A stretch of 64,000 nt of DNA, taken from contig OZ245788.1 in assembly GCA_965228065.1 (NCBI GenBank), positions 3,596,001 through 3,660,000 of the forward strand. The letters are read 5' to 3'. Position 1 is the stretch's first letter. Each line of letters starts with the position of its first letter. The position numbers and the translations under genes are program-made. This document shows, one piece after another, positions 34,262 to 45,590 of the stretch. The DNA comes from Sphingobium_A sp965228065 (lineage in GTDB: Bacteria > Pseudomonadota > Alphaproteobacteria > Sphingomonadales > Sphingomonadaceae). The notes below the pieces were generated by a model. It made no database searches and was not told where the DNA came from. It was given only the letters and a program-made list of their open reading frames with translations.

Positions 34262-35240
34262 GACCGACCAGTTCCAGATCGGATTCGATCATCATTCCGG
34301 CTAGCGCCTTCAGGTCGGTCCGCGGCTTCCAGCCGAGCACATTTTCGGCATGGCTGGCGTCGCCTTCGAGATGATCGACCTCCGCCGGCCGGTAGAAGCG
34401 CGGATCGATCTCGACATAGTCCCGCCAGTCGAGGTCGAGATGGCCGAACGCCATCTCCAGAAAATCGCGGATCGAAGCGCTGACGCCCGTCGCGATCACG
34501 AAATCGCCGGGCTCGTCATGCTGCAGGATCCGCCACATGGCTTCGACATAGTCGCCGGCGAAACCCCAGTCCCGTCGCGCGTCGAGATTGCCCAGCGCCA
34601 GTTTCTTCTGAAGGCCCAGCTTGATGCGCGCGGCGGCGAGCGTGATCTTGCGCGTGACGAAGGATTCGCCGCGACGCGGGCTTTCATGATTGAAGAGAAT
34701 GCCGTTCGACGCGAACAGACCATAGCTCTCGCGATGGTTGATCATCTGGTAGTGGGCATAGACCTTGGCGCACGCATAGGGGCTGCGCGGCTCGAACTTG
34801 GTGGATTCGTTCTGGGGCGGGTGGGCGGATCCGAACATCTCGCTCGATCCGGCCTGATAGATGCGCGGCGCCTTGCCGCCATGGCGTGCGAATGCACGCA
34901 CCGCTTCCAGCACGCGCAGCGCGCCGGTCCCGGTCACGTCCACGGTATATTCCGGCTGGTCGAAACTCACGCGTACATGGCTCTGCGCGGCGAGATTGTA
35001 GATCTCGTCAGGCGCGATCTGATCGATCAGCAGGCCCAGCGAAGAGGCATCCGACAAATCGCCATAGTGAAGATGGACGCGGTCGGCCCACTCGTCGGTC
35101 AGCAGATGATCGATCCGTCCGGTATTGATCGCACTGCTCCGCCGGATCAGACCGTGGACGACATAGCCTTTGTCGAGCAGGAATTCGGCGAGATAGCTGC
35201 CATCCTGGCCGGTGATCCCGGTGACCAGTGCCTGCTTCAT
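34218..35240 (-). CDS. gmd: GDP-mannose 4,6-dehydratase
   Basis: This 340-aa SDR converts GDP-mannose to GDP-4-keto-6-deoxymannose. It starts MKQALVTGITGQDGSYLAEF, has YNLAAQSHVRVSFDQPEYT, then YQAGSSEMFG, catalytic YACAK and FNHESPRRGESFVTRKIT, all Gmd signatures. ATG 35240 overlaps the stop of the WecA-like gene. Together with rmd it should supply GDP-D-rhamnose for the EPS. Confidence 0.97.
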   Translation of the reverse strand: MKQALVTGITGQDGSYLAEFLLDKGYVVHGLIRRSSAINTGRIDHLLTDEWADRVHLHYGDLSDASSLGLLIDQIAPDEIYNLAAQSHVRVSFDQPEYTVDVTGTGALRVLEAVRAFARHGGKAPRIYQAGSSEMFGSAHPPQNESTKFEPRSPYACAKVYAHYQMINHRESYGLFASNGILFNHESPRRGESFVTRKITLAAARIKLGLQKKLALGNLDARRDWGFAGDYVEAMWRILQHDEPGDFVIATGVSASIRDFLEMAFGHLDLDWRDYVEIDPRFYRPAEVDHLEGDASHAENVLGWKPRTDLKALAGMMIESDLELVGRAKRLQALDELEAG

Positions 35241-36301
35241 CAGTGTTTCTCCGGTTGCGCATGCGATCCGATCACGGTGGGATCCCGATCGGCCGCAAAA
35301 ATAACATAGATATAGGTTGCGAGGACTATGGCGATCACCGGGATCGTTGCGATCGCCGAGACATAGATGGCTGCCAATGGTGCCAGCGCGATCACCCAAT
35401 AGAGGATCAGGCCGGCCGGCCAGCCAAACTTGTTCTGAAGGTGATGATGGAAATGATCGCGGTCGGCCTCCATCGGCGATTGGCCACGACGCAGCCGAAC
35501 GAAGGTCAGGCGGAACGAGTCGATCACGGGAATAGCGAACAGCAGCATGATCTCGTCGGCCGGCATTGCGCGCAGCATGAAGGGGCCGGGGCTGTTGTAG
35601 GTCGCGATCGTCAGCAACGCGATTGCACAGGCGAAGCCGTACGAACCGCCGTCACCCAGAAACAGTCGACCACGCAGATTGAAGATGAGCAGCACGGCGA
35701 GGCCGGTGACGACCAGCGCGATGAAGGGTTGCAGAAATGGCGGTGCACGCACTGCGACCATCGTCAGCCAGCCGATCGACAGGCCGATGACCAGTCCGTT
35801 CTTGCCGTCCGCCATGTTGATCGCATTGGCGAGACCAACGCAGCATATCGTGGTGAACAATACCGCGACGGTGGCGTGCGCCATGCCGATCTTGAAACCG
35901 AGATGCGCGAAACCGAGCATGCGGACCAGGAAGAGGGGATCGAGCGTGCTGACGATCGCAAAGGTCAGCAGCGAGAATAGCAGGCGATTGCGCGCGGAAA
36001 GCGAGTGCCTGTCGTCCGCCATCCCCAACACGGCCATTGCGAAGGTGGCAGCGATGTAGATCAGCACGGAAAGCCGCATCGGTTCCGGCGTCAGCATGAA
36101 GGCCGCCACAACCGACAGCGGCAGGATAGCCGCAGTCAGCGCAAGGCCGCCCATCAAGGGGGTCGCGTCGCGATGCAGCTTCCGGCCTTCCGGCACGTCC
36201 ATGATCCCGATTTTCGTACAGAGCGGAATCGCGAAGATAGCGAGAACGGCCGTTGCTGCTCCGCACAGGATGCATAAGAGCAGTAATTGGTTGTCGATCA
36301 T
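35240..36301 (-). CDS. Undecaprenyl-phosphate sugar-1-phosphate transferase (WecA/TagO type)
   Basis: This 353-aa membrane enzyme has about ten helices of the polyprenyl-phosphate N-acetylhexosamine-1-phosphate transferase family. It has KLHRDATPLMGG, AINMADGKNGLVIG, RLFLGDGGSYGFA and the His cluster DHFHHHLQ in the C-terminal loop. It probably loads the first sugar of an EPS or O-antigen repeat unit onto undecaprenyl phosphate. It heads the eight-gene minus-strand operon down to 28955 and is preceded by a strong stem-loop (36319-36359). A second, unrelated initiating transferase is at 48315. Confidence 0.9.
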   Translation of the reverse strand: MIDNQLLLLCILCGAATAVLAIFAIPLCTKIGIMDVPEGRKLHRDATPLMGGLALTAAILPLSVVAAFMLTPEPMRLSVLIYIAATFAMAVLGMADDRHSLSARNRLLFSLLTFAIVSTLDPLFLVRMLGFAHLGFKIGMAHATVAVLFTTICCVGLANAINMADGKNGLVIGLSIGWLTMVAVRAPPFLQPFIALVVTGLAVLLIFNLRGRLFLGDGGSYGFACAIALLTIATYNSPGPFMLRAMPADEIMLLFAIPVIDSFRLTFVRLRRGQSPMEADRDHFHHHLQNKFGWPAGLILYWVIALAPLAAIYVSAIATIPVIAIVLATYIYVIFAADRDPTVIGSHAQPEKH

Positions 36302-36318
36302 GGAACGGTACTCAAAAC

Positions 36319-36359
36319 TGGCCTTGAAGGTTCGACCATGATTGAACCTCGCGAGGCCA
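36319..36359 (-). promoter_or_regulatory. Nested inverted repeat in the leader of the WecA-like gene
   Basis: Outer arms TGGCCT/AGGCCA and inner arms AGGTTC/GAACCT are perfect, with 3- and 4-base internal loops and a 10-base apical loop. The element ends 18 bases before the ATG at 36301. It may be a leader hairpin or a protein site. The remaining part of the 36302-36547 gap holds no recognisable signal apart from a doubtful 34-codon ORF. Confidence 0.45.
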
Positions 36360-36547
36360 GCCATTTATTGCCGCGTGTTGGGAACGTCCACCAATTTCGC
36401 TGCGCCATGCAATCGCGTCATAGCCGCGAAATATGCAACTGAACGCACCTACGCCAGTGTTCGCGGCGATGATAGATGTGCCGTGGTCGGCAGCATGGTG
36501 TCGCCGTTTTTTGCCGCCGGTGACGTCGGAGCGGGCCCGAAACTACC

Positions 36548-38193
<1,646 letters not shown>

Positions 38194-38197
<4 letters not shown>

Positions 38198-39780
38198 CTC
38201 TCGGTCTTGGCCCATTCTTGTTCGCGCAATTCCTTGCGCCTTATCTTTCCGCTTACGGTTTTGGGCAAGCTGGTCACGAATTCGATCTTGCGCGGATATT
38301 TATAGGGCGCCGTCGTCGCCTTCACATGGTTTTGAAGCTCCGCGGCCAGTGCGTCCGATCCCGAATGGCTCACCGCGAGCACGACAAAGGCCTTCACCAC
38401 TTCGCCACGCGTCGGGTCGGGGCTTGCGACCACCGCGCTTTCGGCGACCGCGGGATGCTCGAACAACGCGCTTTCGACTTCGAACGGCCCGATGCGATAG
38501 CCGGCGGACAGGATGACGTCGTCGGCGCGGCCGACGAACCAGAAGAATCCGTCCTCATCCACGATGGCGCGATCGCCGGTCAGATACCAGCCGTCACGAA
38601 ACACGCTCGCGGTGCGTTCGGGTTCGCCGCGATAGCCGGTGAACAGACCGGGCGGGCGGGTATCGTCGGCGCGCAGGGCGACATCGCCTTCCTCGCCGGG
38701 CCGGGCAGGGTTTCCGGCCTCGTCGATCACCGCCAGGTCGATGCCGGGCGCGGGGCGCCCCATCGCACCTTGCCGGGCCTCACCCTTGCGGTTGCAGCAC
38801 AGCAGCACCGTTTCGGTCTGGCCATAGCCGTCATGGATATCGAGCCCGGTCGCTGCCCTCCACAGGTCGATCACTTCGGGATTGAGCGGCTCGCCCGCGC
38901 TGACGCAGTGGCGCAGATGCGGGAAGGCGCGGCCGGTCAGGTCCGCACGGACGAACATGCGGTAGGCGGTGGGCGGCGCGCACAGCGTGGTGATGGGGTG
39001 GCGGGCCAGCAGGTCGAGCGAGGCCGCCGGGTCAAAACCGGCAGTGTGGTTGACGAAGATCGCCGCACCCATCAGCCAGGGCGCGAACAGGCTGCTCCAC
39101 GCCGCTTTCGCCCAGCCGGTATCGGACAGATTCCAGTGGAGATCGCCGGGTTTCAGATCCAGCCAGTAACGGCCGGTAATCTCGTGCGCGAGCGCATAGC
39201 CATGACCATGGATCGTCATCTTGGGATGGCCGGTGGTGCCGCTGGTGAAATAGCACAGCGCATCTTCGTTGAAGGCGGTGTCCGCGATGTCCGCCAGCGG
39301 CGTGGCCATGGCCTTCGCCGCGCCATAGTCGAGCCAGCCGGGCCGTGCGCCGCTGATATGGATCAGCGCGATATCGGTTAGGGCGGCCTCCACCCGGTCG
39401 GCAATGTCCGCGCCCGCGATCACGCAGGTCGCTTCGGCCGCCTGCCGCCGATAGGCGATATCCTTGGCGCTGAGCTGGATCGTGCCGGGCGACGCGATCG
39501 CACCCAGTGCCAGACAGCCCAGCATCACTTCCCACCATTCGATCTCGCGCGACAGCAGGATCAGCACGGTATCGCCGCGCTTCACCCCGGCGCCGGCGAG
39601 CACGGCTGCGGCGCGTGCGCCATGATCGGCAAGCTCGGCGAAGCTGCGGTCGATCGCATTGCCGGCGGCGTCGGTCCACAGCATCGCGCGGTCGTCCGGC
39701 CGCTCGGCGGCCAGGCGACCGATCGCATCCCGCGCGAAATTATATCGCGCGGGAGGATTCCAGTTGAATGAGGTGCTCAT
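38194..39780 (-). CDS. Acyl-CoA synthetase (AMP-forming), ACSM-like
   Basis: This 528-aa ANL ligase begins STSFNWNPPARYNFARDAIG, like medium-chain acyl-CoA synthetases (ACSM group). It has ALCYFTSGTTGHPKM, DGYGQTETVLLCC, ILSAGYRIGPFEVESAL and catalytic Lys in KTVSGKIRRKEL. The ATG overlaps the aldehyde dehydrogenase stop. Two different ligases in one operon suggest two acids or a wide acid range. Confidence 0.9.
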
Positions 39781-41180
39781 TTTGCCTCGTTGATCACCCG
39801 GATCTGCGTGAATTCGGCCAGGCCCTCCTCGGCGAATTCGACGCCGATGCCCGACTGCTTCGCGCCGCCAAAGGGGATGTTGGGGCCGAAATCGAGATGC
39901 TTGTTGATCCAAACCGTGCCGGCTTCCATCCGCTCGGCCAGGCCATAGGCGGTGTCGCGATCGCCCGACCACACCGAGCCGCCCAGCCCCCAGGGCGAAG
40001 CATTGGCGCGGGCCAGTGCATCCTCGGCATCGGAAAAACGGATGACGGGCAGCACCGGGCCGAACTGCTCTTCATCGACCAGCATCGTCCCGTCGGCAAT
40101 GTCGCGTACGATGGTCGGGCGGATGAAATAGCCCGGCCGATCGTCAATCGTGCCGCCGGCGATGATGGTGCCATTGGCGCGCGCGTCGTCGATGAAGGTC
40201 TTCACCTTCTCATATTGTGCCTTGTTCTGGAGCGGGCCGATCTGCGCGCCCTGGAGCAGCCCGTCATCGACCACCGCCGCTTCGGCGAGCTTGGCCAGCG
40301 CCGCGCACATCTCCTCATAGATATCGTCATGGACATAGACGCGCTTGATCGCGAGGCAGACCTGCCCTGCGTTCAGGAACGCGCCGCCGAAAATGCCGGG
40401 CGCAGCCGTGGCGGGATCGGCGTCGGGCAATACGATCGCCGCGTCGTTGCCGCCCAGTTCCAGTGTGATCCGTTTGATCGAGGCAGCGGCGCTCGCCATC
40501 ACTTTCTTGCCCGTCTCGGTCGATCCGGTGAACGACACCTTGGCGACGTCGGGGTGGCTGGTCAGTCGCGCGCCCAGATCATTCTGGTCGGTGACGATAT
40601 TGACCACGCCCGCCGGAAAGATCTCCGCGCACAGCTCGCCGAGCAGCAAGGTGGTGAGTGGAGTGGTGGGGGCGGGTTTGATCACGATGGTGTTGCCGGC
40701 GAGCAGTGCCAGCGGCATTTTGAACGCGACGATCAGCACCGGAAAATTCCACGGAATGATCGCGCCGACCACGCCCAGTGGTTTGCGTTTCATCTCGACG
40801 CGGCGGGTGTCGCCATCCTCGATCAGCTTCGATTCCATTTTGAGCGTCGCGAGGTGACGGATGAATGCTTCGGTATAGGCGATCTCGGCGGTCGCTTCGG
40901 GCAGGGGTTTGCCCTGTTCCTGCGTCAGCAGCCGCGAGAATTCGGGCGCGCGTGCCTGCAGGGCATCGGCCAGTTTGAGCAGCAGCGCGCGGCGATCCGC
41001 GATCGGCGTCGCCGCCCATGCCGGGAAGGCCGCTTTCGCCGCGGCGACGGCAGCGTCGAGCTGCGCCTCCGATGCGCGGGGGCAGGTGGCGAGCACCGCC
41101 TCGGTCGCCGGGTTCACCACATCCATCGTCATGTCGCCATCGACGAGCGCGCCGCCGATCAGCAGCTTGTATTCGGTCAT
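39777..41180 (-). CDS. NAD(P)-dependent aldehyde dehydrogenase
   Basis: This is a 467-aa ALDH. It has VVGAIIPWNFPVL, SFTGSTETGKKV, catalytic Glu in ITLELGGNDAAI and catalytic Cys in FLNAGQVCLAIKRVYV, and ends in a GGAKQSG segment. ATG 41180 has AAGGAG 7 bases upstream. It should oxidise the aldehyde released by the amine dehydrogenase to an acid for the two CoA ligases. It lies 47 bases after the receptor pseudogene. Confidence 0.93.
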   Translation of the reverse strand: MTEYKLLIGGALVDGDMTMDVVNPATEAVLATCPRASEAQLDAAVAAAKAAFPAWAATPIADRRALLLKLADALQARAPEFSRLLTQEQGKPLPEATAEIAYTEAFIRHLATLKMESKLIEDGDTRRVEMKRKPLGVVGAIIPWNFPVLIVAFKMPLALLAGNTIVIKPAPTTPLTTLLLGELCAEIFPAGVVNIVTDQNDLGARLTSHPDVAKVSFTGSTETGKKVMASAAASIKRITLELGGNDAAIVLPDADPATAAPGIFGGAFLNAGQVCLAIKRVYVHDDIYEEMCAALAKLAEAAVVDDGLLQGAQIGPLQNKAQYEKVKTFIDDARANGTIIAGGTIDDRPGYFIRPTIVRDIADGTMLVDEEQFGPVLPVIRFSDAEDALARANASPWGLGGSVWSGDRDTAYGLAERMEAGTVWINKHLDFGPNIPFGGAKQSGIGVEFAEEGLAEFTQIRVINEAK

Positions 41181-41227
41181 ATCGCTCTCCTTGCGGGCGG
41201 CCGATCGCCGCCCTGTTCTCGTTGATG

Positions 41228-43445
41228 TCAGAACCGCGTGCCGACGCTGATCCCGTAGGTCCGTGGCGTTCCGATATGATTGTAATCGAAGCCGAAGCCG
41301 GACAGCAGATCGACGCGTGAGGTGAAGTAGAATTTGTTGGTCAAATTCTTGCCCCAGATCGATGCGTTCCAGCGGCCATCCGCCGATTCCCAATCGATAT
41401 GGCCGAACAGCAGCGCATAGGCGCCCTGTTTGAGCCGGGGGATGTTGAGCACTTCGAAATATTGGCTGGTCGCGTAGCTGACGTCGCCATGCAGGCTGAA
41501 TTTGCCGCTGGGGCCGTCGATGACGGTTGCGTCGAAGCCGCCGGCGAAGGTGAAGGACGGCGCGTTCGACAGGCGGTTGCCGCGCACATCGACGCCGCTG
41601 ACGATGCCGCGCTTGATCTTGGTGTCGAGGATGCCGATGCCCGCACGCAGGGTCAGCATGTCGCTTGCCCGCGCGGTCAACTCTGCCTCTCCGCCCATGA
41701 TCCGCGAACTCGGGATGTTGAGCAGGGTCTGCGCGGCGGTCGTCGGGTCGATGTTGATGAATTGCTGGTTGCTGTAGCTATAGTGGAAGATCGCCGCGTT
41801 CAGTGTGATCCGGCGATCGGCGAACTGGGTCTTGGCGCCCAGTTCGAACGCGTCGATCTTCTCCGCCTTGGCGATCGACAGCTCCGACGGATCGAAGAAG
41901 GCCTGTGCATTGAAGCTCGGCGCGCGATAGCCGCGGCTGTAATTGGCGTAGAGCAGCGCGTCGCGATCGATCTTGTAGTCGAAACCGACCTTTCCGGAGA
42001 GATTGCTGGTGCTGTAGCGCAGCGACGATGGCGGGATCAGATTGACCACGAGCACGCCGTTGGGGCCCAGCGCATTGGACTCGAAATTGGTCTGCGATCC
42101 CTTGTCGCTGGTATAGCGCAGGCCGCCGCGCAGCTTCAGCGCGTCGGTGATTTCGAAGCTGGCGTCCGAATAGACGGCATAGCTTTTCTTCAACTGGTCG
42201 AAACTGTTGCGGAACAGGCAGCCCAGCGGCAGGCGCGATCGCGCAATCCTGGTCGGTGACGCCCGGCAGTCCGTCGGAATCGATGTCCTTGCCGATCTCG
42301 AACGTGGTCTCGTTATACACCTTCTCGCGATTGAAATAGGCGCCGAGGATGAAGTTGAACGGCCCGGCGAAATCGCTGGTCAGGCGCAGATCCTGCGCGA
42401 ACTGGGTGGCGCGGTCGGTATAGGGGATTTCGAGCAGCTGGCTCGCGGTGCCGTCGGTGTCCTCGTAGAAGCTCAGGCTCCCCTTGTCCCATGACGTCAC
42501 GCTGGTGATGGCGAGCGTATCGCTGACATCGAACGTGCTGGTCAGCGCCACCGAATAGGTCCGCGCATGACGCCGGTCGGTGACGTTGGCCTCGATCTGG
42601 CGGCGGCCGAGCCCGGGGCGGTTGATCGCTTCGGGCTGCGCGTAAATGCCGTAATTGCGCGGGTTCTGGTAACTGGTCGCGGCGCGCAGGACGAAGCGGA
42701 CACTGTCGGACGGCTCGAACAGCAAGGATCCGCGCACGCCATATTCGCGGACGCCGGCAAGATCGGGCTGCCCCGGCAACTGGTTCTTGAACCAGCCATC
42801 CGCACGCGCGATGGTGACCGCAACGCGCGCCGCGAGAGTATCGCCCAGCGGCACGTTGAGTGCGCCGTTCAGCTCCATCCGGTTGTAATTGCCATAGCCG
42901 AGGTTGAAATAGCCCTCGGTCTCGCCGAGCCGTGGCGCGCGGCTGATCAGATTGACCGCGCCGCCGGTGGTGTTCTTGCCGTAAAGCGTGCCTTGCGGGC
43001 CGCGCAGCACCTCGACGCGCTCAAGGTCGAACATCGCGACGCCCAGGAACGCGAAATTGCCCTTGTAGACCTCGTCATAATAGGTTGCGACCGGGCTTGC
43101 CTGGTTCAGGCTGTAGTCGGACATGGAAACGCCGCGCAGCGCGAAGATCGGTGTGTTGTCGCCGACGGTCGAGGTGAGCTGGAGGTTGGGGATCTTGCTG
43201 ACGAGTTCGTCAGCCTGGGTAACGCGCTGTTTCTGGAGCGCATCGCCCGCAATGGCCGAGACCGAGATCGGGACGTCCTGAAGGCGTTCGGACCGCTTCT
43301 GCGCGGTCACGACGATATCGGCGCCCATCTCTTCCGGGGCGGCCTGTGCCGGCGGAGCCTCCTGCGCGATGGCGGCGGCGGACGTGCCGGCAAGTAGCAC
43401 TGCAGCGAGCCGCGCGACGGTGCGGCACGAGCTGAATGTGGTCAT
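41228..43445 (-). pseudogene. TonB-dependent receptor, frameshifted
   Basis: This is a 2218-nt outer-membrane receptor gene broken by a one-base frameshift near 42205-42250. The first part starts with a signal peptide and TonB box ADIVVTAQKR, plug motifs RVEVLRGPQGTLYGKNTTGG, and runs convincingly to GVTDQDC. The normal barrel then continues in another frame, from LGCLFRNSFDQLKKSYAVYSD to the terminal ISVGTRF. Removing one base would give about 738 aa, normal for the family. The break lies in GCGCGATCGCGC, so a sequencing error is as likely as a real mutation. It is co-directional with the amine operon. Confidence 0.85.
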
Positions 43446-43460
43446 GATAGTCTCCCCTTA

Positions 43461-43979
43461 TTAGTCTGTTCCTCCACCGGATGCGATGTTGGCCAGGATG
43501 CGCGCGCGCACCGCGGCAGCTTCGGTCCGGAGCGGCCTGCTGCGTAATTTCCCCACCTCGTTGGTCGTGTAGGGCTTGAAATCCTTGGGGACGTGCGCGG
43601 GATCGAAGCGCAGCAACGTCCAGTTCAAGAGTTCGGCGAGCTCGGCGTCGGGCAGCGCCGCGCTCGCCACGCCGGGAACGCGCGCAAGATAGTCGCGGCC
43701 CTCGGGCGTTTTCAGGAAAGTACCGATGATCCCGGCCATGGCCGGCGTGGTCTGCGGCGTGCCGGTCGCGTCGGCGCGGTGGCAGCCCTGGCATTTGAGG
43801 ATCCAGTTGCTGTGCGCCCGCGCGGGTTTCTCGACGCCCGGCATGACGATGTTGCCGGCTATGCCCCCGGTTGCCGCCACCCCGGCGACAAGAAGTGCGA
43901 GGGCGGCCGCGATTTTAGTAGACGCGCTTCCTGGTCGACAAACCGGTACCCACTTTTTCGGGAAGCGCTTGGGTTTCAT
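43461..43979 (-). CDS. Membrane-anchored c-type cytochrome
   Basis: This 172-aa protein has one heme-binding motif CQGCH (about residue 63) and a hydrophobic stretch at about residues 23-44 (IAAALALLVAGVAATGG), probably a signal anchor to the periplasm. The C-terminal region has Met and His candidates but no obvious axial Met motif. The first ~20 residues (KPKRFPKKWVPVCRPGSAST) are encoded by an inverted repeat and look foreign. The ATG overlaps the stop of the neighbouring cytochrome. It probably passes electrons from the amine dehydrogenase towards the respiratory chain. Confidence 0.75.
   Translation of the reverse strand: MKPKRFPKKWVPVCRPGSASTKIAAALALLVAGVAATGGIAGNIVMPGVEKPARAHSNWILKCQGCHRADATGTPQTTPAMAGIIGTFLKTPEGRDYLARVPGVASAALPDAELAELLNWTLLRFDPAHVPKDFKPYTTNEVGKLRSRPLRTEAAAVRARILANIASGGGTD
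43924..43968. repeat. Palindromic repeat inside the cytochrome reading frame
   Basis: Perfect 8-base ends GCGCTTCC/GGAAGCGC enclose an imperfect dyad with ACCGGTACCC in the middle. Repeats with a core like GAAAAAGTGGGTACCGG are familiar as dispersed palindromes in alphaproteobacteria. Here the element codes for about residues 4-19 of the cytochrome at 43461-43979. That it inserted into a coding sequence is an inference. Confidence 0.55.
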
Positions 43980-44428
43980 TTCGCCAACAGCGTCGCGTTG
44001 AGCTTGCCGATCGCGGCGGGGGTGAGGCCGGTTGCGCCGGCCTTGACCTGCGCGACTTCGGCAGCGGTGAAGGGCTTGGCGGTGCCGCCCTTGGCGGATG
44101 TTGCAAGGACATGGTTGAGCACTGCGGCGATTTGGGCATCGTTCAGCCCCGCCTGAGCCGGCATCACGCCGCGATAGGCTTTGCCCTCGACGGTGATTGG
44201 GCCGGAGACGCCCTTGGTCACGACCAGCACCAGATAGCGCCGGCCGTCGGGCTTCGCTGCAAGTGCACGGATATCTGCGCGAAGCGGCGGAAATGCGCCG
44301 GGCACACCCGCGCCGGTGGCTAGATGGCAGGCGGCGCAGCGCTTGTAGACGGCGGCACCGTCCACTGTCTGCGCGCTGGCGGGCGCGGCGAGCAGGGCCG
44401 CGATCAGCACTATGAGCGAGCGCTTCAT
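43976..44428 (-). CDS. Periplasmic c-type cytochrome
   Basis: This 150-aa monoheme cytochrome has a cleavable signal peptide KRSLIVLIAALLAAPASAQ, a heme site KRCAACH (about residue 30) and a likely axial Met in GVMPAQAGLNDAQIAAVLNHV, a class I cytochrome pattern. It begins 1 base after the mauA stop. By position it is a good candidate for the electron acceptor of the TTQ enzyme, the role played by amicyanin or a cytochrome in other systems. Confidence 0.88.
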   Translation of the reverse strand: MKRSLIVLIAALLAAPASAQTVDGAAVYKRCAACHLATGAGVPGAFPPLRADIRALAAKPDGRRYLVLVVTKGVSGPITVEGKAYRGVMPAQAGLNDAQIAAVLNHVLATSAKGGTAKPFTAAEVAQVKAGATGLTPAAIGKLNATLLAK

Positions 44429-44429
44429 C

Positions 44430-44978
44430 CTATTCGACCGCGACGCCGAGGATGACCGCGGTCGAGCAATTGTAGATCGCGCTCTCGGTGCCCAGGCACC
44501 AGTTGATGTCGTTGTTCGCTTGCGGGCGGACCATCGGCCGGTCGCCGTCATTGCGGTTGCACAGGCAGTTCCCGCACGAGGATTTGCCGCAACAGTCGTT
44601 ATAGCTGATGATATAGGCGCGATTGTCGGCCGGGTTGCGGCAGGTGCCGATCCAGGTGATCGGCGACATTTCCGTGCCGGGCGGGCAACTGCTCGCGGAT
44701 CCCCCGCAGCAACTGCACAGGAAGCCGTCGATCGCGCAATAGCGCCAATAATCGCACTGGGTCTGGTCGCCCGGATCCTGCGGATTGCCGGTGGTCTGTG
44801 GCGCCATGCCGCTCGGGCCGCCGCCATGGCTCTGCGCCTGGGCGCGCGAGACGGGCAGGACGGGGAGTACCGCCGCGCCGGTAATTGCACCGCCGATCAG
44901 GGTGAGCAGGCTGCGGCGGGAGGTCGATCGCGCAACCTTGCGCGTCATCCGTTCGGCGAAACTGTCGAGATGCGACAT
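44430..44978 (-). CDS. mauA: TTQ amine dehydrogenase small (beta) subunit
   Basis: This 182-aa precursor is the catalytic subunit of methylamine or aromatic amine dehydrogenase. A twin-arginine signal (SRRSLLTLIGG) precedes the Cys-rich mature part. The two tryptophans that cross-link to tryptophan tryptophylquinone are Trp109 (SPITWIGTC) and Trp160 (NDINWCLG), 51 residues apart as in Paracoccus Trp57/Trp108. Asp84 and Asp128 match its Asp32 and Asp76. The many cysteines form disulfides with MauD/MauE help. Whether the substrate is methylamine or an aralkylamine is not settled by sequence; the downstream genes favour an aldehyde larger than formaldehyde. Confidence 0.95.
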   Translation of the reverse strand: MSHLDSFAERMTRKVARSTSRRSLLTLIGGAITGAAVLPVLPVSRAQAQSHGGGPSGMAPQTTGNPQDPGDQTQCDYWRYCAIDGFLCSCCGGSASSCPPGTEMSPITWIGTCRNPADNRAYIISYNDCCGKSSCGNCLCNRNDGDRPMVRPQANNDINWCLGTESAIYNCSTAVILGVAVE

Positions 44979-44999
44979 GGTGATCCCCCTTTCTGGCGC

Positions 45000-45590
45000 T
45001 TAGCGCTGGGCGAGAAATTGCTGGATGGAGGCGACGCCGCGCTCCTTCGCCTCGAACAGGCTCTCCAGATGTTCGCGATTGTTGACGAGCCCGAGCGACG
45101 CGATCCTGCCGGTCTCGTCGAGCAGCACGGCATAGGGCAGCTTGGACACGCCGAGTTGCCGGCCGAGCGTTTCGGACAGGACGTAGGGGAAGCCCGCGAG
45201 ATTTTCCGCCATCACCAGCCGGCGATGCGCGGCGGGCTCACCGTCGCTGGCCAGCACGATGTCCAGCCAGTCGCCTTCCGCGCCGTTGGCGGAGCGGATG
45301 ATCGGCAGCAAGGTCTTGCAGACCGGGCAATCGGGCGAGAGGAAGAAGAGCAGCTGGCTGCGGCCGCGGCGGATGCCGCCGATCACGACTTTCGATCCGT
45401 CGAGTGCGGCCAATGTCATGCTTGGGCCGGCATCGCCGACATTGACCTTCTGATGAAGCGTCAGCGCACCGGCGGGGGCGATGCGTTCGTGCAGCACGCC
45501 GACCTGGCGGGCGAGCGCGGCGACGAGCACGCCGAGTATGCCGACGGTGATCCAGAGGAAGATCTGCGAAGCGAGAAACAGGCTGCTCAT
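45000..45590 (-). CDS. mauD: Amine dehydrogenase accessory thioredoxin-like protein
   Basis: This 196-aa MauD homolog has an N-terminal membrane helix (IFLWITVGILGVLVAAL) and a periplasmic thioredoxin fold with active site SPDCPVCKTLLP. Family knowledge assigns it to disulfide formation or isomerisation in the small subunit. ATG 45590 overlaps the mauE stop. Confidence 0.93.
   Translation of the reverse strand: MSSLFLASQIFLWITVGILGVLVAALARQVGVLHERIAPAGALTLHQKVNVGDAGPSMTLAALDGSKVVIGGIRRGRSQLLFFLSPDCPVCKTLLPIIRSANGAEGDWLDIVLASDGEPAAHRRLVMAENLAGFPYVLSETLGRQLGVSKLPYAVLLDETGRIASLGLVNNREHLESLFEAKERGVASIQQFLAQR

Noticed and set aside
36338..36442. 34-codon ATG frame on the plus strand in the 36302-36547 gap
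   Set aside because: It has no ribosome site or recognisable feature and begins inside the leader hairpin.
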